A stretch of DNA of 64,000 bases from the NCBI GenBank assembly GCA_002473165.1, contig DKSD01000088.1, positions 1 through 64,000 on the forward strand, read 5' to 3'. The stretch is from Succinatimonas sp. UBA7265 (GTDB taxonomy: Bacteria > Pseudomonadota > Gammaproteobacteria > Enterobacterales > Succinivibrionaceae). The notes beneath the pieces are model-generated. The model was not told the DNA's origin, ran no database searches, and saw only the letters and a program-made list of their open reading frames with translations. A program made the translations under genes and the position numbers. This document shows positions 41,423-48,893 of this stretch, piece after piece. Positions within the stretch are counted from its first letter, which is position 1. The number at the start of each line of letters is the position of its first letter.

Positions 41423-41460
41423 TGTTACCAAAGTACCGCACAAATGTGGGACTTCAAACA
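41423..41460 (-). promoter_or_regulatory. Operator-like sites upstream of tatABC
   Basis: TGTGGGACTTCAAACA (41445-41460) matches the binding-protein operator TGTGGTACTTGCACCA at 12 of 16 positions, including the two invariant centre bases A7 and T10. A looser copy, on the minus strand TGCGGTACTTTGGTAACA, covers 41423-41440. Two sites per promoter is the pattern at the other cluster genes. They lie 32-69 bp before the tatA start. Confidence 0.5.
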
Positions 41461-41560
41461 TCTGCACTGCCAAGGTGAGCGCTGATCTAAGGGAGGGAAA
41501 ACGGGCACCAAAAAAGCGCTTTTAAACATCACCGGGTCACAGCGCGGGGTGCTTTGAGCC

Positions 41561-41590
41561 AAAAAAGGGATCAGGCAGGGCCTGATCCCC
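41561..41590 (-). terminator. phn operon terminator
   Basis: GGGATCAGG / CCTGATCCC around a 5-base loop; on the minus strand six T residues follow. It lies 30 bp beyond the stop of the last permease gene. Confidence 0.87.
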
Positions 41591-41618
41591 AAAGAGCCCA
41601 AGGCTCAGACAGAACCGT

Positions 41619-42455
41619 TCAGGCGCGAAAAAGGCGCTTGATCATCACAAAGAGGCGCTCGCAGGCGTAGGCCGTCAGGAAGACGAGCAGGATGGCCACT
41701 CCTGCCGTGCCATAGGCGTAGCCCTGCATGCTCGTGGCGATCACATAGCCCACGCCGCCTGCGCCAACCATGCCTAAGATTGCGCACTCTGAGAAATTCA
41801 CCTCAAGGCGCATGCCGCACCAGGCGACGAGCTGCGAGAAGGAGGCTGGCAGCACGGCGTTAAAGAACACGCTCACGCGCGAGGCGCCCGCGGCCTCCAA
41901 AGCTTCGAGCGTCTCCTCGGGGATGCTCTCAAAGCTCTGCGCGAAGGCCTTCGTGAAAAAGGCGGTCGTGTGCACGCACAACCCGGCCACTCCGGCCTCA
42001 GGCCCCATGCCAAAGCACACGAGCATCAGCAGCACCCACACCGGGGTGGGCACGGCGCGCAGGAACGAGAAAAACGCCTGAGTGAGCACTGACAGCACCG
42101 GCAGGCGCAGCACGTTGCGCGCGGCGAGCATGCCAAAGCAGATCCCCAAAAGCATGCTGTAGAGCAGCGCCAGCACCGCGATGGCGATGGTCTGCAAGAG
42201 CGAGGCGAGCACGATGGAGAGTTCATTCGTGCTCAGGTGGCCGAGTTTCCAAAATATAAGCCCGATATCCGGGGTGCGGGAGAGCAGCCTGATCCAGTCT
42301 ATGTCCAGGTACCAAAAAGAGAGCAGCGTCAGCACCGCGACAGCGCACATGAAGAGCGGCACGGCCGGGCGGCGCTCTTTGCATCTGATCCTGATGCGTT
42401 TGCGGCGGCTGAAGAAGAAAGATCCGCTGCTTAAGGGGTACTGTAAATCGCTCAT
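41619..42455 (-). CDS. phnE: Phosphonate ABC transporter permease PhnE (second copy)
   Basis: A 278-residue permease with about six membrane segments and the EAA loop LEAAGASRVSVFFNAVLPAS. After it comes the PhnE-typical MRLEVNFSECAILGMVGAGG. The start overlaps the stop of the other permease (ATGA), so the pair probably forms a heterodimer, as in other phnCDEE operons. A basic N-terminal extension (RRKRIRIRCKERR) precedes the first membrane helix. Confidence 0.88.
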   Translation of the reverse strand: MSDLQYPLSSGSFFFSRRKRIRIRCKERRPAVPLFMCAVAVLTLLSFWYLDIDWIRLLSRTPDIGLIFWKLGHLSTNELSIVLASLLQTIAIAVLALLYSMLLGICFGMLAARNVLRLPVLSVLTQAFFSFLRAVPTPVWVLLMLVCFGMGPEAGVAGLCVHTTAFFTKAFAQSFESIPEETLEALEAAGASRVSVFFNAVLPASFSQLVAWCGMRLEVNFSECAILGMVGAGGVGYVIATSMQGYAYGTAGVAILLVFLTAYACERLFVMIKRLFRA

Positions 42456-43255
42456 TTGAGGATCTCCTTGCGAATGCGGCCTGAGATCTGATCGACGATG
42501 ATCACCATCGCCGCGACCATCAGGATGATCGAGCAGGCAATGCCGTAATGGAAAGTCTTGATGTAGGAAAAGAGCACGAGGCCGATGCCGCCGCCGCCGA
42601 CCATGCCGACGATGGTGGAGGCGCGGATGTTGACCTCTATGCAGTAGAGGTACCAGGAGATAAAGCCTGACAGCCCTGCCGGCAGCACGGCGTGCACGAC
42701 GCGCTCAGGAAAACTCGCGCCTGCGGCCAGCAGGCTTTCGACGCAGTCTGAGGACACGTCCTCCATCGTCTCGATGAACGCGCGCGTCATGAAGGCAAAG
42801 CTCGTGATGAGCAGCGCCGTAAAGCCCACGCCCGTCCCGATCCCCAAAGAGGAGAACAGGATGAAGGCCCACACGAGCGTGGGGATGTTGCGCAAAAACG
42901 TGGCAAAGCCGCGCACGAAGCGCGCCGCTTTGGGATAAGGCGAGATGCGCTCGCTGCCAAAGAGCGCCATGACAAAGGCCAACAGCGCGGCGGCCGTGGT
43001 CGAGGCCATGGCCATGGCCAGCGTCGTTAAAAACGCCTCGGCGATCACCTGGATCCTGCCGCTCTCCGGCAGGCGCGGCGGCAGGAAATCCTCGCTTAGA
43101 AATTTCCAGATCTCGCCGCTTTGGCCAAAAAACAGCGCCGGGGTAAAGCCGGTCAGCGCAGTTGCGATCACGAACAGCAGCAGCACCGCGCCCAAAAACA
43201 GCGCGTAAAGGCGGCGCAGATCAGGGGAGAGTAGCGGAATTTTCCGGGACATCAC
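42452..43255 (-). CDS. phnE: Phosphonate ABC transporter permease PhnE (first copy)
   Basis: A 267-residue permease. EAA loop: LLAAGASFPERVVHAVLPAG, then CIEVNIRASTIVGMVGGGGI, the conserved PhnE stretch. Six hydrophobic segments. The start lies 35 bp inside the end of phnC. Two adjacent methionine codons (43255 and 43252) are possible starts. Substrate class comes from family and operon (PhnD, PhnX). Confidence 0.9.
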   Translation of the reverse strand: MMSRKIPLLSPDLRRLYALFLGAVLLLFVIATALTGFTPALFFGQSGEIWKFLSEDFLPPRLPESGRIQVIAEAFLTTLAMAMASTTAAALLAFVMALFGSERISPYPKAARFVRGFATFLRNIPTLVWAFILFSSLGIGTGVGFTALLITSFAFMTRAFIETMEDVSSDCVESLLAAGASFPERVVHAVLPAGLSGFISWYLYCIEVNIRASTIVGMVGGGGIGLVLFSYIKTFHYGIACSIILMVAAMVIIVDQISGRIRKEILK

Positions 43256-44024
43256 TGCCTCCTGTCATCAGGTTTTCGCACGCCGTGCCATAGATGCGCT
43301 CCGTGGCCGCGGCATCGAGCATTTGCGGCGTGCCGTCAAAGACGATGCGACCGTGCGACAGCCCGATGATGCGGTCAGAATAGCGCCGCGCCGCATCCAG
43401 CTGGTGCAGATTGACGATGCAGGCGATGCCGCGCTTTTTGGCCAGGCTCCTTAAGAGTTCCATGATGGTCTTGGAACTTGAGGGGTCAAGCGAGGCGATC
43501 GGCTCGTCGCACAGCAGCAGCCGGGGCTCCTGCATCACGGCGCGCGCGATCCCCACGCGCTGCTTTTGGCCGCCTGAGAGATCGGAGGCGCGGCTGTAGG
43601 CAAAATCCGCGAGCCCCAGTTCGTCCAAAAGCTCCAAAGCCGCGATCTTGTCGCTCTCTGAATACAGCCCCAAAAGAGCGCTCAGAGCGCCCATATAGCC
43701 AAGCCTGCCGTGGAGCGTGTTTTGCAGCACGCTCAGCTGGTACACGAGGTTGTAGTTTTGGAAGATCATGCCGATGCCGCGCCGGGCGCTGCGCAGGCGG
43801 GAGCCGCGCAGATCGGAGATGCGCTCGCCGCCTGCGTACACCGAGCCTGAACTGATCGGGATCAGGGCGTTGGCCGCGCGCAGCAGCGTGGACTTGCCCG
43901 AGCCTGAGGGGCCGATCACCGACACGAACTCACCGCTGAGCACCTCAAAGGAGACGTCGTTTAAGGCGCACACCCCGTTGGGGTAGCGCTTGCACACGCG
44001 CTTAAAGCTCAGCACCGCTGCCAT
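43221..44024 (-). CDS. phnC: Phosphonate ABC transporter ATPase PhnC
   Basis: A 267-residue ATPase. Walker [21 protein letters not shown]. Signature: [20 protein letters not shown]. Walker [17 protein letters not shown]. The segment [23 protein letters not shown] is typical of PhnC. It starts 15 bp after the binding-protein gene and overlaps phnE. It would power uptake of an organophosphonate. Confidence 0.93.
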   Translation of the reverse strand: MAAVLSFKRVCKRYPNGVCALNDVSFEVLSGEFVSVIGPSGSGKSTLLRAANALIPISSGSVYAGGERISDLRGSRLRSARRGIGMIFQNYNLVYQLSVLQNTLHGRLGYMGALSALLGLYSESDKIAALELLDELGLADFAYSRASDLSGGQKQRVGIARAVMQEPRLLLCDEPIASLDPSSSKTIMELLRSLAKKRGIACIVNLHQLDAARRYSDRIIGLSHGRIVFDGTPQMLDAAATERIYGTACENLMTGGSDVPENSATLP

Positions 44025-44038
44025 GATCCGATCCCGCC

Positions 44039-44971
44039 TTATTTGCCGTTTATGAGGTTGCTCAGATCGACGATCGGCTGGTAGTCGGCCATGGAGGCTT
44101 CCACAAAGCGCGAGTGCGGCAGCTTGATCACATCGTCAAAGTATTTCTCGTTGTCGTATTTGACGAGGAAGTCTCTGAGCTTTTGGCGATCCTCGGGGCT
44201 GAGCTTCTCGGAGGCCACCATGCACTCTGAGGGGATGGGCGCTGATTTGAAGATCACGCGCACGCCGTCGCGCGGCGCGTTGCCGTGCTCGATCTCCGAG
44301 GCAAGGATCTGGTCTGAAATCGGGGCGATGTCAACATCGCCTTTGAGCACAGCCTGCAAGCCGGCCTGGTGGGTGCCGGAGAACGTCACGCCCGAGAAGA
44401 ATTTGCCGTTCGTGTGCAGATCGTCGGAGCTGAGTTTGAGCTCAGGCAGCGCTTTCATGATCTCGGCTGAGGGCACGAGGTTGCCTGAGGTGGAGCCCGG
44501 ATCGACGAAGGCGATGGTCCTGCCTTTGAAATCCTTGATGCCGTTGATGTCTTTGTTGTCGGCTTTGACGATGAAATCCGAGTGGTAGACGGCGTTTTCC
44601 TTTTTGCCTTCGGCGGCCTTCATAACGATCGGCTCAAGTTTCGTGCGCTTAAGCCCCAGCGCCAGGGCCTGCGAACCCATGTAAGCCATTTCGGCCTTGC
44701 CGGTGCGCAGCGCCTCGATGATGGCGTTGTAGTCCGTGGCGTGGATCTCGGCAACCTTGACGCCCAGATATTTGGAGAGATCGTCAGAGAGCCCTTTGCG
44801 CGCATCGGAGGCCGAGGCGGTCGACTCATTGGGCGCGTAGGCGATGGTGAACACCCCGTCGTCTCCGGCGATGCCCGCTGCGGCCTGATCTTTGTCGCCG
44901 CAGCCGCACAGCAGCGCGGCGCAGCCTGCGCAGGACATGAGTACGGCGGCTAATTTTTTAAACTTTTTCAT
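44039..44971 (-). CDS. phnD: Phosphonate-binding lipoprotein PhnD
   Basis: A 310-residue binding protein. The signal ends in the lipobox LLCG-C, so it should be a lipoprotein in the periplasm rather than a soluble protein as in E. coli. Family blocks are TIAYAPNESTAS, MAYMGSQALALGL, GRTIAFVDPGSTSGNLVPS and VTFSGTHQAGLQAVL. The serine/threonine-rich VDPGSTSG loop binds the phosphonate group in known PhnD. First transporter gene, after the Fe-alcohol dehydrogenase. Confidence 0.92.
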   Translation of the reverse strand: MKKFKKLAAVLMSCAGCAALLCGCGDKDQAAAGIAGDDGVFTIAYAPNESTASASDARKGLSDDLSKYLGVKVAEIHATDYNAIIEALRTGKAEMAYMGSQALALGLKRTKLEPIVMKAAEGKKENAVYHSDFIVKADNKDINGIKDFKGRTIAFVDPGSTSGNLVPSAEIMKALPELKLSSDDLHTNGKFFSGVTFSGTHQAGLQAVLKGDVDIAPISDQILASEIEHGNAPRDGVRVIFKSAPIPSECMVASEKLSPEDRQKLRDFLVKYDNEKYFDDVIKLPHSRFVEASMADYQPIVDLSNLINGK

Positions 44972-45015
44972 TTTTGTCTTCCTTTGGCCTTATCAGACCT
45001 TTTCTTTGTCAAATA

Positions 45016-46137
45016 TCAGTAAATTTTCCGTAAAATCTGCAAAATGCCGGCATCCGTGAGGGCGGCCGGGTTGTTGTCCGCGCGCCCCTTGGTGATGCAC
45101 AGCGGCGCGAGCGCCTCAAGATCTTCTTGCCGGGCGCCGTAATCGCGCAGGCGCGCGGGCGTGCCGGCGCGCGCGAGCATGCGGCCCGTCCACGCTGAGA
45201 TTTCCTCCGGCGTTTGCATGCCTAAAGCATCAAGCAGCGCCGCGCGCTCGGGGATCAGCTCATAGTTGAGTTCGCACACCGGCCCTAAGAGCAGGCTTAC
45301 CGCCACTCCGTGGGGGATGTGATAGCGCATGGTGAGCGGGTAGGAGATCGAGTGGCAGGCGGTTGTGCGCGTGCTGCTAAACGCCAGCCCCGCCGTGAGG
45401 CTGGCCTCTGACATGGCCTCGCGGGCCTTTGGATCTCCTGAGGTCAGGGCTTCCATGTTCCCGGTTATCTTGCGGACAGCCGAGAGCGCCAGGGCGCGCG
45501 AGACCGGATTGGATGCTTTGGCCCAGCAGCTTTCAACAGCGTGGCAGAGCGCATCCAGCGCCGAGGACACGGCCAAAGGCAGCGGCAGTTTTGCCGTGAG
45601 GCGCGGGTCGGCGATCGCGGCGCGGGCGTAGTTGTCCTCGCAGTCTATGGAGCGCTTTTTGCTCAGCGAGGGATCCCACACCGTGGCCCAGCGCGTGACC
45701 TCGCTGCCGGTGCCGGCGGTCGTCGGAATGCCGATCCATGGGGTTTTCACGCGGCAAAAACGCTTTTTTTCTATGGCATCGCGCAGATCCCCGGCGCTTT
45801 TGAGCTCAAGGCCGCGCAGCGCGCACAGCGATTTAGCCGCATCCATGATCGTGCCGCCGCCGACGCCGATGACCACGTCAGGCTCAAACTGCTTCGTCTT
45901 GGCGTACAGCTCAAAGATCTGCTCTACGGTGGGGTTGGAGCAGGCAAAGAGCACACAGCTTAAAGAAAAGCGCCCGTCCTCGTCGAGGCCGCGGAACACC
46001 GGCAGCGCGCTGATCTCAGGCGACCAGATGAGCGCGAGCACCTTGCGGGCGTGCAGCGAGGAGAGGATCTCAGGCAGCATCTCAAGGCTGCCGGCGCCGA
46101 CATAGCAGCGCACCGGATTGCAGTAGGCGTTAACCAT
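45016..46137 (-). CDS. Iron-containing alcohol dehydrogenase, probable phosphonoacetaldehyde reductase type
   Basis: A 373-residue group III alcohol dehydrogenase. The NAD(P) region is VVIGVGGGTIMDAAKSL and the second cofactor motif is GIPTTAGTGSEVTRWATVW. Metal ligands are the Asp and His of SSALDALCHAVES and the His residues of TTACHSISYPL and IPHGVAVSL. It lies between phnX and phnD, two bases downstream of phnX. This resembles Fe-ADHs that interconvert phosphonoacetaldehyde and 2-hydroxyethylphosphonate. It could instead reduce the acetaldehyde made by PhnX. Family certain, substrate inferred. Confidence 0.82.
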   Translation of the reverse strand: MVNAYCNPVRCYVGAGSLEMLPEILSSLHARKVLALIWSPEISALPVFRGLDEDGRFSLSCVLFACSNPTVEQIFELYAKTKQFEPDVVIGVGGGTIMDAAKSLCALRGLELKSAGDLRDAIEKKRFCRVKTPWIGIPTTAGTGSEVTRWATVWDPSLSKKRSIDCEDNYARAAIADPRLTAKLPLPLAVSSALDALCHAVESCWAKASNPVSRALALSAVRKITGNMEALTSGDPKAREAMSEASLTAGLAFSSTRTTACHSISYPLTMRYHIPHGVAVSLLLGPVCELNYELIPERAALLDALGMQTPEEISAWTGRMLARAGTPARLRDYGARQEDLEALAPLCITKGRADNNPAALTDAGILQILRKIY

Positions 46138-46139
46138 GA

Positions 46140-46946
46140 TCAGGCCTGCCTTGAGGAGCGCGCATCGAGGGCGCTTACAAGCGCGGGGAGTTCGCTTATT
46201 GAGTCGATGACAAAGTCAGCCCCCGCTTCAAGGTAGCGGCTGCGGGCGCGCGCTTTGAGCGCGCAGAGCTCAGATGAGGGGGTGCGCGCGTACTGCTCCT
46301 CGGAAAGCCCCAGCAGGTTTGATCCCTCAAGCACGCCCACGGCGTAAGCGCCGGCGTTTTTGCCCTCGAGCATGTCCGCGACGGTGTCGCCGACTTTGAT
46401 GACGCGGCAGGGCGGGTAAACGTTAAGCTGACGCATGCACTCAAAGAGCATGAAAGGAGCGGGACGGCCGGAGCCTGTGACATCTGGCGTCACGACGCAG
46501 TCAGGCGCGTAGCCCAGCGCTTTGGCAGCAGGCAGCACCGCTTTCATCATCTCCGAGGTGTAGCCGGTCGTCGAACCGATCTTAAGGCCCATGGAGCGCA
46601 GCTCGCTTACGGTGTCGAGGACGCCGGGCAGCGGGGTGCTGTATTTTGCGACGATGTCATGCAGCGTGCGCTCGAATTCCTCGTACCACGCTTCCACATC
46701 CGCCTCGGTGAATTTGCGGCCGTTGACTTTTTCAAACTGGGCGCTGCCAGAGGGCAGGCTTAAGAGCGCGCGGATGTGATCCTTTTTCTCCATGCCCATC
46801 GGGCCGTCGATCTCGCCGTCAGTGAGGCGGATCCCGTGTTTTGAGAAGACCTCGCCGAAAACGCGGTGCGGGGCGCTTGAGCCGTAATCCACGGTGGTGC
46901 CGGCCCAGTCGAACACGACCATGCTGATTTGATGTTCTGCCATCAT
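46140..46946 (-). CDS. phnX: Phosphonoacetaldehyde hydrolase (phosphonatase)
   Basis: A HAD-family enzyme of about 268 residues that splits phosphonoacetaldehyde into acetaldehyde and phosphate. HAD nucleophile region: VVFDWAGTTVDYG. Cap domain with the Schiff-base lysine: GPMGMEKKDHIRALL. Later motifs: GSTTGYTSEMM, TGSGRPAPFM and KVGDTVADMLEGKNAG. I prefer ATG 46946 (next to a second ATG) because GAGG lies 6 bp upstream; the frame is open to 46976. First gene of the phn operon. No phnW transaminase lies nearby. Confidence 0.93.
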   Translation of the reverse strand: MMAEHQISMVVFDWAGTTVDYGSSAPHRVFGEVFSKHGIRLTDGEIDGPMGMEKKDHIRALLSLPSGSAQFEKVNGRKFTEADVEAWYEEFERTLHDIVAKYSTPLPGVLDTVSELRSMGLKIGSTTGYTSEMMKAVLPAAKALGYAPDCVVTPDVTGSGRPAPFMLFECMRQLNVYPPCRVIKVGDTVADMLEGKNAGAYAVGVLEGSNLLGLSEEQYARTPSSELCALKARARSRYLEAGADFVIDSISELPALVSALDARSSRQA

Positions 46947-46964
46947 CGATCCTCTTAAAATTTC

Positions 46965-47084
46965 TGCCGCAAACATTCAGTATTTTGCGGCTTTATCTTT
47001 GAATGATGTCAGTTTAAGCGGCAAAATGCAGTATTTGACTAAAATTGGGTAAAGGATCTGTTAACTGGCAAAAATGCGGTAATT
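46965..47084. promoter_or_regulatory. phnX upstream region with repeated GCAAAATGC-type sites
   Basis: The core GGCAAAA-TGCRGTA-TT occurs at 47018-47035 (GCGGCAAAATGCAGTATT) and 47066-47084 (TGGCAAAAATGCGGTAATT), with a looser copy at 46965-46984. Spacing is about 50 bp. GCCGCAAA (46966-46973) and TTTGCGGC (46984-46991) also form an inverted repeat just before the gene. These are probable sites for the DeoR regulator encoded directly upstream. Confidence 0.6.
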
Positions 47085-47169
47085 AGCTTGAAAAACAAAG
47101 AAAATAAATTTAAGATACCGCCGGATTGCGGTCTGCGATGATGCGGAATCCGGAGCGTTCTATTCCGAA

Positions 47170-47193
47170 AATTGCCGCAAAATGCGGCAAAAC
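47170..47193 (-). terminator. Hairpin after the phn DeoR regulator
   Basis: GCCGCA-AAA-TGCGGC lies directly beyond the regulator's stop; minus-strand read-out ends in AATTTT. The arms share the GCCGCAAA word with the putative operators, so it may also bind the regulator. Confidence 0.5.
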
Positions 47194-47943
47194 TCAGCTG
47201 ACGCTGAGCCCGGCTTTGGCGTAAAGCTCGAGGCCGCGGGCGCGCGAGTCGGTCACCAGAACGTCGGCCTCGTTAAGCTCGAGCGCTTTTTTCTTGGAGA
47301 GCTTGTTGAGCTTGCTGGAGTCCAAGACGGCGATCACGCGCTTGGAGTTGCGCGCGAGCGCCTGCATGACCGGGATCTCGTTTAAGCGGAAATCCGTGAA
47401 GCCCTCATTGAGGTTCACGGCGTTCACCGAGAGAAAGGCAAGGTCCGGCATGTACTCGGAGAATTCTTTCACGCACTGGCTGCCGCAGGTCGAGCGCTCT
47501 TTGAGATCGACCCTGCCGCCGATGGCGTAAAGCTCGATGTGATCGTTCCCCAGCAGGATATTCGCGGCTGCGAGGTTGTTCGTGACGACGGTAAAGCTGA
47601 AATTCAGAGCGAGGAGCTCCTGGGCGAGGATGGTGTTCGTCGTGCCCGAATTGAGCGCGACGACGGCGCCTTCGGTTACAAAAGACACGGCCTTGCGCGC
47701 CGCCTCGCGCTTGAGATCGCTGTTGATGATCTCGCGGCCTTTGAAGTGGGAGAAAGACTGCAGCGCATCGGGCAGGCAGGCGCCGCCGCGCACGTATTTT
47801 ATAAGCCCGGAGGCGTCCAGGGCCTTGAGATCGCGGCGCACCGTATCCACGGAAACTTGCAGCCTCTGGCTGAGCTCCGTGACCTTAAGCGGTTTGCCCA
47901 GCTGGAGCTCTTTTAAGATAAATTCACTGCGCTGCGCCTGCAT
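47194..47943 (-). CDS. DeoR-family regulator of the phosphonate block
   Basis: A 249-residue DeoR-type repressor. Helix-turn-helix: KVTELSQRLQVSVDTVRRDL (residues 19-38), followed by the wing YVRGGA. Effector domain: ALNSGTTNTILAQEL and VTNNLAAANILL, with VIAVLDSSKLNKLSKKKAL near the end. It lies upstream of phnX on the same strand, with repeated sites between. Control of the phn operon is inferred from position; a phosphorylated intermediate would be a plausible ligand. It is unlike the DeoR protein at 25.6 kb in its DNA-recognition helix. Confidence 0.84.
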   Translation of the reverse strand: MQAQRSEFILKELQLGKPLKVTELSQRLQVSVDTVRRDLKALDASGLIKYVRGGACLPDALQSFSHFKGREIINSDLKREAARKAVSFVTEGAVVALNSGTTNTILAQELLALNFSFTVVTNNLAAANILLGNDHIELYAIGGRVDLKERSTCGSQCVKEFSEYMPDLAFLSVNAVNLNEGFTDFRLNEIPVMQALARNSKRVIAVLDSSKLNKLSKKKALELNEADVLVTDSRARGLELYAKAGLSVS

Positions 47944-47992
47944 GCCCTGTTCTCCGTAAATCCTTTGACATTATAAACGCCGCCTCAGAGCG

Positions 47993-48017
47993 CAAAAAAG
48001 GCGCCCGAGGGCGCCTT
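47993..48017 (-). terminator. Aldo/keto reductase terminator
   Basis: AAGGCGCC / GGCGCCTT with a 4-base loop, followed on the minus strand by six T residues, 15 bp beyond the stop at 48032. Confidence 0.83.
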
Positions 48018-48031
48018 AAGGTTTGGCGTTT

Positions 48032-48862
48032 TTAGAACGTGAACGTGTCCGGCGAGCTGCCAAAGCGCCAGCCGTCATCGAGCGTCATCACCGCGTTTAA
48101 TTCCTCTTTGGTGAACTCTATGTCAAAGACATCGAGGTTTTGCGCGATGCGATCGGCGTGCACGGACTTGGGAATGGCGATCACGCCGCGCTGCAGCTGC
48201 CAGGCGATCAGGATCTGCGCCACGGATTTGTCGTGCGCCGCGGCTATATCCGAGAGCAGCGGATCCTCGCGCAGGCTCTGGCCTTTGCGCGAGCCGCCCA
48301 GCGGGCTCCAGGCCTCCAGGCGGATCCCGCGCTCCTCGCAATAGCGCTTGAGCTCATGCTGCGGGAAGCGTGGATGGCACTCGACCTGGTTGACCGCCGG
48401 GACGGTCTGCGAGAATTTAAGCAGCTTTTCAAGGTGCGGGATCTGGAAGTTGCTCACGCCTATGGAGCGGGCAAGATCTTTGTCTTTCATGATCTCCAGA
48501 TCGCGCCAGGCAGGCAGCCAGCCGTCGGCCGGCCAGTGGATAAGATAGAGATCGACGTAATCGAGCTTTAGTTTTTTAAGCGAGGTCTCAAGGGCCTGGC
48601 GGGCTTTGCCCGCGCGGGTGTCGTCGTTCCACAGCTTCGTCGTGATGAAGAGCTCGTCGCGGTCGATGCCGCTGTCGGCTATGGCCTTGCCCACGGACTC
48701 CTCGTTGCCGTAGGCAGCCGCCGTGTCGATGTGGCGGTAACCTGCATCCAGCGCGGCGCGCACGGCGTCATAGGCCTCTTTGCCCTCTTTTGAGAGAAAC
48801 ACGCCCAGCCCCACTGCGGGGATGTCGTGTCCGTCGTTGAGTTTTATCATCCTGTCAGTCAT
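48032..48862 (-). CDS. Aldo/keto reductase
   Basis: A 276-residue NADPH-dependent reductase resembling 2,5-diketogluconate reductases (DkgA/DkgB). Visible are the catalytic Asp and Tyr in YRHIDTAAAYGNEESVGKAI, the Lys in FITTKLWN and the His in DLYLIHWPADG, plus the cofactor-side block IAIPKSVHADRI near the end. Single gene with its own terminator. It may reduce aldehydes from the neighbouring pathways, but no sequence feature ties it to them. Confidence 0.88.
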   Translation of the reverse strand: MTDRMIKLNDGHDIPAVGLGVFLSKEGKEAYDAVRAALDAGYRHIDTAAAYGNEESVGKAIADSGIDRDELFITTKLWNDDTRAGKARQALETSLKKLKLDYVDLYLIHWPADGWLPAWRDLEIMKDKDLARSIGVSNFQIPHLEKLLKFSQTVPAVNQVECHPRFPQHELKRYCEERGIRLEAWSPLGGSRKGQSLREDPLLSDIAAAHDKSVAQILIAWQLQRGVIAIPKSVHADRIAQNLDVFDIEFTKEELNAVMTLDDGWRFGSSPDTFTF

Positions 48863-48893
48863 GTGTGCTCCTTGTTTGTGTGATTGCGCTGCC

